Assembly (NCBI GenBank): GCA_963965975.1
Contig: OZ014414.1
Coordinates: 4,191,501-4,255,500 of the forward strand
Length of the DNA stretch: 64,000 nt
Origin: Xestospongia bergquistia
Lineage: Eukaryota; Porifera; Demospongiae; Haplosclerida; Petrosiidae
Direction: 5' to 3'
Part shown: positions 1 to 12,725 of the stretch, in pieces
Numbering within the stretch: position 1 is the first letter of the stretch
Layout: every line of letters begins with the position of its first letter
Made by a program: the position numbers and the translations under genes
The notes under the pieces: model-generated
Seen by the model: only the letters and a program-made list of their open reading frames with translations
The model's database searches: none
Told to the model about the DNA's origin: nothing

Positions 1-2345
1 AAACTTTATCAACAGTCTATACCAGCTAATAGATATAATCTCAGTAATCCCTTTATTCCAAATATTGTTGCTGTGTTAAGTTAAGCCAATAGTCTAAACT
101 CTGTGAACTCTTTAAATTTATAGATTAAAGAGTTAATGCATATAAACTTTTTAATCATTCTATATTGCAAATAGTTTGCAGTGTTAACTTTAGGCAATAG
201 TCTAACCTCATTAACCTCTTCAAAGTGTATAGTTTTAAAGTGTTCACGCATATAAACTTTCCAAAGAGTCTTATCCTGTTATTAGAGTTAATTTCTGCGA
301 AGCCTTTATTGCAAATATTTTCAAGGTTAAGTTCACCCAATACCCTAAAATCACTAACCTCTTCAAAATATAGAATTTAAAGTGTTAATGCATACAAACT
401 TTCCGTTACAATAACACGATTAATCTCTGTAAAACTTTTTGTGCGAATAATTTGCATTGTGAAACTCACCCAATAGTAGCAACTTTCTAAAGTCTAAAGA
501 GTTAATGCATATAGACTTTCAAAACAGTCTATTCCAGTTAATAGAGTTAATCTCTGTAAAGCCTTTATTGCAAATAGTTTGCAGTGTTAATTTCACTCAA
601 TAGTCTAAACTCTTTAAATTATAGACTTTTAAAAAGTTAACGGATAAAAACATTCTAAACAGTCTATTCCAGCTAATAGAGTTAATGTCTGTAAACCCTT
701 TATCACCAATTCTTTGGAATGTTAAGTTTACCTGATAGTACAAACTCACTAAAACTTTAAATTATAGAGTGTTGAAGAGTTAATGCATACAAACTTACCA
801 TACAGTCGATTACAGTTAATAGAGTTAATCTCTGTAAACCCATTATTACAAATAGTTTCCAGTGTTAAGTCTACCATAGTCTAAACTCAGTACACTCTTT
901 AAACGATAGATTTTTAAAGAGTTAATGCGTCAAAATTTCTAAACAGTCTATTCCAGTTAATAAAGTTTGTCTCTGTATACCCTTTATTCCAAATATTTCA
1001 GTGTTAAGTTCACCCAATAGTCTAATCTCTCTCAACGTTTCAAATTATAGACTTTTAAAGAGTTAATGCATATAAACTTTGTAATAAGTCTATTCCAGTT
1101 AATAGACTTACTATCTGAAAGCCTTAATTTCAAATATTTTGCACTGTTAAGTATACAGAATAGTCAAAACTCTTTGAATCCACTAATTTTAAGAGTTTAA
1201 ATAGTTAATATGTATAAACTTTACAAACAGTCTAATTCAGTTAATAGAGTTAAATGTTTGTAAACCCTTTATTACAAAGAGTTTGCATTGTTAAGTTTAC
1301 CAGATAGTCTTAACTCACTATGAATTTTCTAAACAGTCTATTCCAGTTAATAGAGTTACTCTCCGTAAAGCCTTTATTCCAAATAGTTTGCAGTGTTAAG
1401 GTTCACCCAATAGTCTAAACTCTCTGAACTCTTAAAATTATAGACTTTTAAGGAGTTAATCCATATCAACCTTATAAACAGTCTATTCCAGTTAATAGAG
1501 TTAATCTCTGTAAACCATTCATTACTAATAGTTTGCTGTATTAACTTTACCAGAGTGTCTTAACTCACTAAACACTTTTAGTTATTGAGTTTTAAAGAGT
1601 TAATGCATATGAACTTTCAAAACAGTCTATTCCAATTAATAGAGTTAATCTCTGTAAACCCTTTATTACAAATAGTTTGCAGTGTTAAGTTTACCTGATA
1701 GTATAACTCAATAACCTCTTTACATTATGTAGTTTTAAAGAGTTAATGCGTATAAACTTCTAAATAGTCATTTGTAGTTAATAAACTTAATCCTTGTAAA
1801 CCCTTTATTCCAAATTGGTTGCAGTGCTAGGCACACCCAATAGTCAAAACTGTCTGAATTGATTAAATTATAGATTTTAAAGAGATAATACACTTAAACT
1901 TTCTAAAGAGTATATTGCAGTTAATACAGTTAGTCATTGTAAACCCATTTTTCCAAGTACTTTGCAGTGTTCAGTTCACCCAGCAGTCTAAAGTCTTCAA
2001 ATTATAGACTTTTAAAGAGTTATTGTCTATAAACTTTCTAAACAGTCTATTCCAGTTAATGGAGTTAATCTTTGCAAACCCTTTGTGGCAAATCGTTAGC
2101 AGTGTTAACTTCTGCCAATAGTCTAAACTCTTTCAACTCTTTACATTATATAGTTTTAAGAGTTAATGCACAAAAATTTGTAAACAGTCTTTTGCAGTTA
2201 ATGGAGTGATTCTCTATAAACGGTTTTTTTCAGGTCTTTACATTATATACTTTTAAGAGTTAATGCACATAAACTTTGTAAACAGACTTTTATAGTTAAT
2301 GGAGTTATTCTCTATAAACAGTTTATTACAAACAGTTTGCAGTGA
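1..2345 (-). repeat. Diverged ~142-bp satellite, subfamily A
   Basis: Head-to-tail monomers of roughly 140 bp, marked by recurring AGTCTATTCCAGTTAATAG and AGTTAATGCATATAAAC blocks (for example near 528, 661, 945, 1087, 1330, 1480, 1622). Monomers differ by many substitutions and small indels, so this is older than the array to the right. Read as the reverse complement, the unit aligns with the monomer of the next array: shared CAATAGTCTAAAC, AGAGTTAATGCA-like and AGTTTGCAGTGTTAA-like blocks. It is therefore the same family in inverted orientation. Each unit has a dyad, AACTCTTTAAA with TTTAAAGAGTT across a short loop. No coding region is credible here; the 61-aa ORF on the minus strand is just repeat sequence. 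The array runs off the left edge of the window. Confidence 0.9.
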
Positions 2346-5300
2346 ACAGTTTAGTAAGTTAGTTTGCATTAGCACTATAAAGTCTTTAAGTTAAAGACTT
2401 TACAAGGCTTAGAATATAGAGTGAAGTTTTATAAAGTAAACTGCTCAGTCTAAAGGACTTTATGGCACTAACTAAATAAACAGCCATTAACAGGTTAGTA
2501 AGTTAGTAAGCATTAACGCTCCAAGTCTCTAAGTTAAAGACTTTAGAAGGTTTACACTATTGAGTGAAGCTTATAAAGTAAACTTCTTTGTCTAAAGGAC
2601 TTTATGGCACTAACTAAATAAACAGCTATTAACAATTTAGTAAGTTAGTTTGCATTAACGCTCTAAAGTCTTTAAGTTAAAACTTTAGAAGGTTTAGACT
2701 ATTGAGAGAAGTTTATAAAGTAAACTGCTCAGTCTAAAGGACTTTATGGCACTAACTAAATAAACAGCTATTAACAGTTTAGTAAGTTAGTTTGCATTAA
2801 CGCTCCAAAGTTTTAAATTAAAGACTATAGAAGGTTTAGACTATTTAGAGAAGTCTATAAAGTAAACTGCTCAGTCTAAAGAACTTTATGGCACTAACTA
2901 AATAAACAGCAATTAACAGTTTAGTAAGTTAGTTTGCACTCTAAAGTCTTTAAGTTAAAGAATTTAGAAGGTTTAGACTATTGATAGAATTTTATAAACT
3001 AAACTGCTCAGTCTAAAGGAGTTTATGGCACTGACTAAATAAACAGCCATTAACTGTTTAGTAAGTTAGTTTGCATTAACGCTCTAAAGTCTTTAAGTTA
3101 AAGACTTTAGAAGGTTTAGACTATTGAGAGAAGTTTATAAAGTAAACTGCTCAGTCTAAAGGACTTTATGGCACTAACTAGATAAACAGCTATTAACAGT
3201 TTAGTAAGTTAGTTTGCATTAACGCTCTAAAGTCTTTAAGTTAAAGACTTTAGAAGGTTTAGATTATTGAGAGAAGTTCATAAAGTAAACTGCTCAGTCT
3301 AAAGGACTTTATGGCACTAACTTGATAAACAGCTTTTAACAGTTTAGTAAGTTAGTTTGCATTAACGCTCTAAAGTCTTCAAGTTAAAGACTTTAGAAGG
3401 GTTAGACTATTGAGAGAAGTTTATAAAGTAAACTGCTCAGTCTAAAAAACTTAATGGGACTAACTAAGCCAACTGCTATTAACAGTTTAGTAAGTTAGTT
3501 GGCATTAACGCTCTAAAGTCTTTAAGTTAAAGTCTTTAGAAGGTTTAGACTATTGAGAGAAGTTTATAAAGTAAAGTGCTCAGTCTAAAGGACTTTATGG
3601 CACTAACTAAATAAACAGCTGTTAACAGTTTAGTAAGTTACTTTGCATTAACGCTCTAAACTCTTTACGTTAAAGACTTTAGAAGGTTTAGAATATTGAG
3701 AGAAGTTTATAAAGTAAACTGCTCAGTGTAAAGGACTTTATGGCACTAACTAAATAAACAGCTATTAACAGTTTAGTAAGTTAGTTTGAATTAACGCTCT
3801 AAAGTCTTTAACTTAAAGAGTTTAGAAGGTTTAGACTATTGAGTGAAGTTTATAAAGTAAACTGCTCAGTATAAAGGACTTTATGGCACTAACTAATTAA
3901 ACAGCTATTAACAGTTTAGTAAGTTAGTTTGCATTAACGCTCTAAAGTCTTTAAGTTAAAGACTTTAGAATGTTTAGACTATTGAGAGAAGTTTATAAAG
4001 TAAACTGCTCAGTCTAAAAGACTTTATGGCACTAACTAAATAAACAGCTATAAACAGTTTAGTAAATTAGGTTGCATTAACGCTCTAAAGTCTTTAAGTT
4101 AAAGACATTAGAACGTTTAGACTATAGAGTGAAGTTTATAAAGTAAACTGCTCAGTCTAAAGGACTTTATGGCACTAATTAAATAAACAGCTATTAACAG
4201 TTTAGTAAGTTAGTTTGCATTAACGCTCTAAAGTCTTTAAGTTAAAGACTTTAGAAGGTTTAGACTATTGAGTGAAGCTTACTAAGTAAACTGCTCTGTC
4301 TAATAGACTTTATGGCGCTAACTAAATAAACAGCTATTAACAGTTTAGTAAGTTAGTTTGCATTAACGCTCTAAGGTCTTTAAGTTAAAGACTTTAGATG
4401 GTTTAGACTATTGAGAGAAGTTTATAAGTAAACTGCTCAGTCTAAAGGACTTTATGGCACTAACTACATCAAAAGCTATTGACAGTTTAGTAAGTTAGTT
4501 TGCATTAACGCTCTAAAGTCTTTAAGTTAAAGACTTTAGAATGTTTAGACTATTGAGAGAAGTTTATAAAGTAAACTGCTCAGTCTAAAAGACTTTATGG
4601 CACTAACTAAATAAACAGCTATTAACAGTTTAGTAAATTAGGTTGCATTAACGCTCTAAAGTCTTTAAGTTAAAGACATTAGAACGTTTAGACTATAGAG
4701 TGAAGTTTATAAAGTAAACTGCTCAGTCTAAAGGACTTTATGGCACTAATTAAATAAACAGCTATTAACAGTTTAGTAAGTTAGTTTGCATTAACGCTCT
4801 AAAGTCTTTAAGTTAAAGACTTTAGAAGGTTTAGACTATTGAGTGAAGCTTACTAAGTAAACTGCTCTGTCTAATAGACTTTATGGCGCTAACTAAATAA
4901 ACAGCTATTAACAGTTTAGTAAGTTAGTTTGCATTAACGCTCTAAGGTCTTTAAGTTAAAGACTTTAGAAGGTTTAGACTATAGAGTGAAGTTTATAAAG
5001 TAAACTGCTCAGTCTAAAGGATTTTATGGCACTAACTAAATAAACAACTATTAACAGTTTAGTAAGTTAGTTTGCATTAACGCTCTAAAGTCTTTAAGTT
5101 AAAGACTTTAGAAGGTTTAGACTATTCAGAGAAGATTATAAAGTAAACTGCTCAGTCTAAAGGACTTTATGGCACTAACTAAATAAACAGCTGTAAACAG
5201 TTTAGTAAGTTAGTTTGCATTAATGCTCTAAAGTCTTTAAGTTAACGACTTTAGAAGCTTTAGACTATTGAGAGACGTTTATAAAGTAAACTGCTCAGTC

Positions 5301-5829
5301 TAAAGGACTTTATGGCACTAACTAAATAAACAGCTATTAACAATTTAGTAAGTTAGTTCGCATTAACGCTCTAAAGTCTTTAAGTTAAAGACTTTAGAAG
5401 GTTTACACTATTGAGAGAGGTTTATAAAGTAAACTGCTCAGTCTAAAGGACTTTATGGCACTAACTAAATAAACAGCTATAAACAGTTTAGTAAGTTAGT
5501 TTGCATTAACGCTCTAAAGTCTTTAAGTCAAAGACTTTAGAAGGTTTAGACTATTGAGGGAAGTTTATAAAGTAAACTGCTCAGTCTAAAGGACTTTATG
5601 ACACTAACTAGATAAACAACTATTAACAGTTTAGTAAGTTAGTTTGCATTAACGCTTCTAAAGTCTTTAAGTTAAAGAGTTTAGAATGTTTAGACTATTC
5701 ACAGAAGTTTATAAAGTAAACTGCTCAGTCTAAAGGACTTTATGGCACTAAATAAATAAACAGCTGTTAACAGTTTAGTAAGTTAGTTTGCATTAACGCT
5801 CTAAACTCTTTACGTTAAAGACTTTAGAA

Positions 5830-6029
5830 NNNNNNNNNNNNNNNNNNNNNNNNNNNNNNNNNNNNNNNNNNNNNNNNNNNNNNNNNNNNNNNNNNNNNNN
5901 NNNNNNNNNNNNNNNNNNNNNNNNNNNNNNNNNNNNNNNNNNNNNNNNNNNNNNNNNNNNNNNNNNNNNNNNNNNNNNNNNNNNNNNNNNNNNNNNNNNN
6001 NNNNNNNNNNNNNNNNNNNNNNNNNNNNN
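5830..6029. other. Assembly gap (200 N)
   Basis: Exactly 200 N bases inside the satellite array, a round number typical of a placeholder. The true number of monomers here is unknown. Confidence 0.99.
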
Positions 6030-9000
6030 GGTTTAGACTATTGAGAGAAGTTTAGAAAGTAAACTACTCAGTCTAAAGGACTTTATGGCACTAACTATAT
6101 AAATAGCTATTAACAGTTTAGTAAGTTAGTTTGCATTAACGCTGTAAAGTCTTTAAGTTAAAGACTTTAGAAGGTTCAGACTATTGAGAGAAGTTTACAA
6201 AGTAAACTGCTCAGTGTAAAGGACTTTATGGCACTAACTAAATAAACAGCCATTAACAGTTTAGTAAGTTAGTTTGCATTAACGCTCTAAAGTCTTTAAT
6301 TTAAAGACTTTAGAAGGTTTAGACTATTGGGTGATTCTTATAATGTAAACTGCTCAATCTAAAGGACTTTATGGCACTAACTAAATAAACAGCTATTAAC
6401 AGTTTAGTAAGTTAGGTTGCATTAACGCTCTAAAGTCTTTAAGTTAAAGACATTAGAACGTTTAGACTACAGAGTGAAGTTTATAAAGTAAACTGCTCAG
6501 TCTAAAGGACTTTATGGCACTAATTAAATAAACAGCTATTAACAGTTTAGTAAGTTAGTTTGCATTAACGCTCTAAAGTCTTTAAGTTAAAGACTTTAGA
6601 AGGTTTAGACTATCGAGTGAAGCTTACTAAGTAAACTGCTTTGTCTAATAGACTTTATGGCGCTAACTAAATAAACAGCTATTAACAGTTTAGTAAGTTA
6701 GTGTGCATTAACGCTTAAAGTCTTGAAGTTAAAGACTTTAGAAGGTTTAGACAATTGAGAGAAGTTTATAAAGTAAACTGCTCAGTCTAAAGGACTTTAT
6801 GGCACTAACTAAATAAAAAGCTATTAACAATTTCGTAACTTAGTTTGCATTAACGCTCTAAAGTCTTTAAGTTAAAGACTTAAGAAGGTTTAGACTATAG
6901 AGTGAAGTTTATAAAGAAAACTGCTTAGTCTAAAGGACTTTATGGCACTAACTAAATAAACAACTATTAACAGTTTAGTAAGTTAGTTTGCATTAACGCT
7001 CTAAAGTCTTTAAGTTAAAGACTTTAGAAGGTTTAGACTATTGAGTGAAGCTTATAAAGTAAACTGCTCTGTCTAAAGGACTTTATGGCACTAACTAAAT
7101 AAACAACTATTAACAATTTAGTAAGTTACTTTGCAGTTAACGCTCTCAAGTCTTTAAGTTAAAGACTTTAGAAGGTTTAGACTATTGATAGAAGTTTATA
7201 AAGTAAACTGCTCAGTCTAAAGGAGTTTATGGCACTGACTAAATAAACAGCTATTAACAGTTTAGTGAGTTAGTTTGCATTAACGCTTCAAAGTCTTTAA
7301 GTTAAAGACTTTAGAAGGTTTAGACTATTGAGAGAAGTTTATCAAGTAAACTGCTCAGTCTTAAGGACTTTATGGCACTAACTATTTAAGCAGTTATTAA
7401 CAGTTTAGTAAGTTAGTTTGCATTAACTCTCTAAAGTCTTTAAGTTAAAGACTTTAGAAGGTTTAGACTAATGAGAGAATTTTATAAAGTAAACTGCTCA
7501 GTCTAAACGACTTTATAGTACTAACTAAATAAACAGCTATTAACCGTTTAGTAAGTTAGTGTGCATTAACACTCTAAAGTCTTTAAGTTATAGACTTTAG
7601 AAGGTTTACACTGTTGAGTCAAGTTGATAAAGTAAACTGCTCAGTCTAAAGGAAGTTATGGCGCTAACTAATTAAACAGCTATTAACAGTTTAGTAAGTT
7701 AGGTTGCATTAACGCTCTAAAGTCTTTAAGTTAATGACTTCATAACGTTTAGACTATTGAGTGAAACTTATAAAGTAAACTGCTCTGTCTAAAGGACTTT
7801 ATGGCACAAACTAAATAAACAGCTATTGACAGTTTAGTAAGTTAGTTTGCATTAACGCTCGAAAGTCTTTAAGTAAAAGACTTTAGAAGGTTTAGACTTT
7901 TGATAGAAGTTTATAAAGTAAACTGCTCAGTCTAAAGGACTTTATGGCACTGACTAAATAAACAGTTATTAACAGTTTAGTAAGTTAGTTTGCATTAACG
8001 CTTTAAAGTCTTTAAGTTAAAGACTTTAGAAGGTTTAGACTATTGAGAGACTTTTACAAAGTATCTGCTCATTCTAAAGGACTTTATGGCACTAACTAAA
8101 TAAACAGCTATTAACACTTTAGTAAGTTAGTTTGCATTAACGCTCTAAAGTCTTCAAGTTAAAGACTTTAGTAGGTTTAGACTATTGTGAGAAGTTTATA
8201 AAGTAAACTGCTCAGTCTAAACGACTTTATGGCACTAACTAAATAAACAGGTATTAACAGTTTAGTAAGTTAGTTTGCATTAACGCTCTAAAGTCTTTAA
8301 GATAAAGACATTAGAAGGTTTAGACTATTGAGAGATATTTAGAAAGTAAACTGCTCAGTCTAAAGGACTTTATGGCACTAATTAAATAAACAGCTATTAA
8401 CAGTTTAGTAAGTTAGTTTGCATTAACGCTCTAAAGTCTTAAAGTTAAAGACTTTAGAATGTTTAGACTATTGAGAGAAGTTTATAAAGTAAACTGCTCA
8501 GTCTAAAGGACTTTATGTCACTAACTAAATAAACAGCTATTAACAGTTTAGTAAGTTAGCTTGCATTAACGCGTTAAAGTCTTTAAGTTAAAGACTTTAG
8601 AAGGTTTAGACAATTGAGTGAAGTTATAAAGGAAACTGCTCAGTCTAAAGGACTTAATGGGACTAACTAAATAAACTGCTACTAACATTTTAGTACGTTG
8701 GTTTGCATTAACACTCTAAAGTCTTTAAGTTAAAGACTTTAGAAGGTTTAGACTATTAAGAGAAGTTCATAAAGTAAACTGCTCTATCTAAAAGACTTTA
8801 TGGCCCTAACTAAATAAACAGCTATTAACTGTTTAGTAAGTTAGTTTGCATTAAATTTCTAAAGTCTTTAAGTTAAAGACTTCGGTAGGTTTAGACTATT
8901 GACAGAAGTTTATAAAGTAAACTACTCAGTATAAAGGAATTAATGGGACTAATTAAGCATTGAGTTATTAAAAATTTAGTAAGGTAGTTTGCATTAACGC

Positions 9001-9865
9001 TCTAAAGTCCTTAAGTTAAAGACTTTAGAAGGTTTAGACTATTGAGAGAAGTTCATAAAGTAAACTGCTCTATCTAAAAGACCTTATGGCACTAACTAAA
9101 TAAACAGCTATTAACAGTTTAGTAAGTTAGTTTGCATTAACGCTCTAAAGTCTTTAAGTTAAAGACCTTAGAATATTTAGACTATTGAGAGAAGTTTATC
9201 AAGTAAACTGCTCAGACTAAAGGACTTTATGGCACTAACTAAATAAACAGCTATTAACAGTTTAGTAAGATAGTTTGCATTAACGCTCTAAAGTCTTTAA
9301 CTTAAAGACTTTAGAAGGTTTAGACTATTGAGAGAAGTTTATCAAGTAAACTGGTCAGACTAAAGGACTTTATGGCGCTAACTAAATAAACAGCTATTAA
9401 CAGTTTAGTAAGATAGTTTGCATTAACGCTCTAAAGTCTTTAAGTTAAAGACTTTGGAAGGTTTAGACTATTGAGTGAAGCTTATAAAGTAAACAGCTCA
9501 GTCTAAAGGACTTAATGGGACTAACTAAATAAACAGCTATTAACAGTTTAGTAAGTTAGTTTGCATTAACGCTCTAAAGTCTTTAAGTTACAGAATTTAG
9601 ATGGATTTGACTATTGTGAGATGTTTATAAAGTAAACTGCTCAGTCTAAAGGACTTTATGGCACTAACTAAATAAACAGCTATTAACAGTTTAGTAAGTT
9701 AGTTTGCAATAACGCTCTAAAGTCCTTAAGTTAAAGACTTTAGAAGGTTTAGACTTTTGTGAGAAGTTTATAAAGTAAACTGCTCAGTCTAAAGGACTTT
9801 ATGGCACTAACTAAATAAACAGCTATTAACAGTTTAGTAAGTTAGTTTGCATTAACGCTCTAAAG

Positions 9866-12725
9866 TCTTTAAGTTAAAGACTTTAGAAGGTTTAGACTAT
9901 TGAGAGAATTTTATAAAGTAAACTGCTCAGTCTAAAGGACTTTATGGCACTAACTAAATAAACAGCTATTAACAGTTTAGTAAGTTAGTTTGCATTAACG
10001 CTCTAAAGTCTTAAGTTAAATACTTTAGAAGGTTTAGACTATTGAGAGAAATTTATAAAGTAAACTGCTCAGTCTAAAGGACTTTATGGCACTAACTAAA
10101 TAAACAGCTATTAACAGTTTAGTAAGTTAGTTTGCATTAACGCTCTAAAGACTTTAGAAGGTTTAGACTGTTCAGTGAGGTTTATGAAGTAAACTGCTCA
10201 GTCTAAAGGACTTAATGGGACTAACTAAACAAACTGCTACTAGCAGTTTAGTAAGTTAGTTTGCATTAACGCTCTAATGTCTTTAAGTTAAAGACTTTAG
10301 AAGGTTTAGACTATTGAGTAAAGTTTATAAAGTAAACTGCTCAGTATAATGGTGTTTATGGCACTAAATAAATAAACAGCTATTAAAAGATTAGTAAGTT
10401 GGTTTCCATTAACACTCTAAAGTCTTTTGGTTAAAGACTTTAGAAGGTTTAGACTATTGAGTGAAGTTTATAAAGAAAACTGCTCAGTCTAAAGGACTTA
10501 ATGGGACTAACTAAATAAACTGCTACTAACATTTTAGTACGTTGGTTTGCATTAACACTCTAAAGTCTTTAATTTAAAGACTTTAGAAGGTTTAAACTAT
10601 TGAGTGAAGTTTATAAAGTAAGCTTCTCAGTGTAAATGACTTAATGGGACTAACTAAAGAAACTGCTTCTAACAGTTTAGTAAATTTGTTTGCATTAACG
10701 CTCTAAAGTCATTAAGTTAAAGACTTTAGAAAGTTTAGACTATTGAGTGAATTTTATAGGGTAAACTGCACAGTCTAAAAACTGTAAGGCACTAACTAAA
10801 TAAACTGCTATTAACAGTATCGTAAGTTTGTTTGCATTAACGCTCTAAAGTCTTTAAGTTATAGAGTTTAGAAGGTTTACACTGTTGAGAAAAGTTTATA
10901 TAGTAAACTGCTGATTCTAAAGGACTTTATGGCGCTAACTAAATAAACAGCTATTAACAGTTTAGTAAGTTAGTTTGCATTAACGCTCTGAAGTCTTTAA
11001 GTTAAAGACTTTAGAAGGTTTAGAATGTTGAGTGAAGTTTTTAAAGTAAACTGCTCAGTCTGAAGGACTTAATGGGACTAACTAAGGAAACTGCTACTAA
11101 CAGTTTAGTAAGTGTGTTCGCATTAACAATCTAAAGTCTTTAAGTTAAACACTTTATAAGGTTTTGGCTATTGACTGAAGTTTATAAAGTAAAATGTTCA
11201 GTATAAAGGTCTTTATGGCACTAACTAAGTAAACAGCTATTAAAAGTTTAGTAAGTTGGTTTGCATTAACACTCTAAAGTCTTTAAGTTAAAGACTTTAG
11301 AAGGTTTAGACTATTGAGAGAATTTTATAAAGTAAACTGCTCAGTCTAAAGGACTTTATGGCACTAACTAAATAAACAGCTATTAACAGTTTAGTAAGTT
11401 AGTTTGCATTAACGCTCTAAAGTCTTAAGTTAAATACTTTAGAAGGTTTAGACTATTGAGAGAAATTTATAAAGTAAACTGCTCAGTCTAAAGGACTTTA
11501 TGGCACTAACTAAATAAACAGCTATTAACAGTTTAGTAAGTTAGTTTGCATTAACGCTCTAAAGACTTTAGAAGGTTTAGACTGTTCAGTGAGGTTTATG
11601 AAGTAAACTGCTCAGTCTAAAGGACTTAATGGGACTAACTAAACAAACTGCTACTAGCAGTTTAGTAAGTTAGTTTGCATTAACGCTCTAATGTCTTTAA
11701 GTTAAAGACTTTAGAAGGTTTAGACTATTGAGTAAAGTTTATAAAGTAAACTGCTCAGTATAATGGTGTTTATGGCACTAAATAAATAAACAGCTATTAA
11801 AAGATTAGTAAGTTGGTTTCCATTAACACTCTAAAGTCTTTTGGTTAAAGACTTTAGAAGGTTTAGACTATTGAGTGAAGTTTATAAAGAAAACTGCTCA
11901 GTCTAAAGGACTTAATGGGACTAACTAAATAAACTGCTACTAACATTTTAGTACGTTGGTTTGCATTAACACTCTAAAGTCTTTAATTTAAAGACTTTAG
12001 AAGGTTTAAACTATTGAGTGAAGTTTATAAAGTAAGCTTCTCAGTGTAAATGACTTAATGGGACTAACTAAAGAAACTGCTTCTAACAGTTTAGTAAATT
12101 TGTTTGCATTAACGCTCTAAAGTCATTAAGTTAAAGACTTGAGAAAGTTTAGACTATTGAGTGAATTTTATAGGGTAAACTGCACAGTCTAAAAACTGTA
12201 AGGCACTAACTAAATAAACTGCTATTAACAGTATCGTAAGTTTGTTTGCATTAACGCTCTAAAGTCTTTAAGTTATAGAGTTTAGAAGGTTTACACTGTT
12301 GAGAAAAGTTTATATAGTAAACTGCTGATTCTAAAGGACTTTATGGCGCTAACTAAATAAACAGCTATTAACAGTTTAGTAAGTTAGTTTGCATTAACGC
12401 TCTGAAGTCTTTAAGTTAAAGACTTTAGAAGGTTTAGAATGTTGAGTGAAGTTTTTAAAGTAAACTGCTCAGTCTGAAGGACTTAATGGGACTAACTAAG
12501 GAAACTGCTACTAACAGTTTAGTAAGTGTGTTCGCATTAACAATCTAAAGTCTTTAAGTTAAACACTTTATAAGGTTTTGGCTATTAACTGAAGTTTATA
12601 AAGTAAAATGTTCAGTATAAAGGTCTTTATGGCACTAACTAAGTAAACAGCTATTAAAAGTTTAGTAAGTTGGTTTGCATTAACACTCTAAAGTCTTTAA
12701 GTTAAAGACTTTAGAAGGTTTAGAC
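9866..12725 (+). repeat. Ten-monomer higher-order satellite repeat, two copies
   Basis: Sequence from about 9900 to 11310 is repeated almost base for base from about 11314 to 12725, at an offset of 1414 bp, about ten monomers. Markers are the short monomer lacking part of its dyad (10141 and 11555), the TATTAAAAGATTAGTAAG variant, and the GTTTTGGCTATT variant (near 11161 and 12575). Only a few substitutions separate the copies, such as ACTTTAGAAAG against ACTTGAGAAAG, so the duplication is recent or is being homogenised. Confidence 0.85.

Noticed and set aside
155-340. 61-aa minus-strand ORF in the left satellite
   Set aside because: It is repeat sequence read by chance; the frame is not kept in neighbouring monomers.
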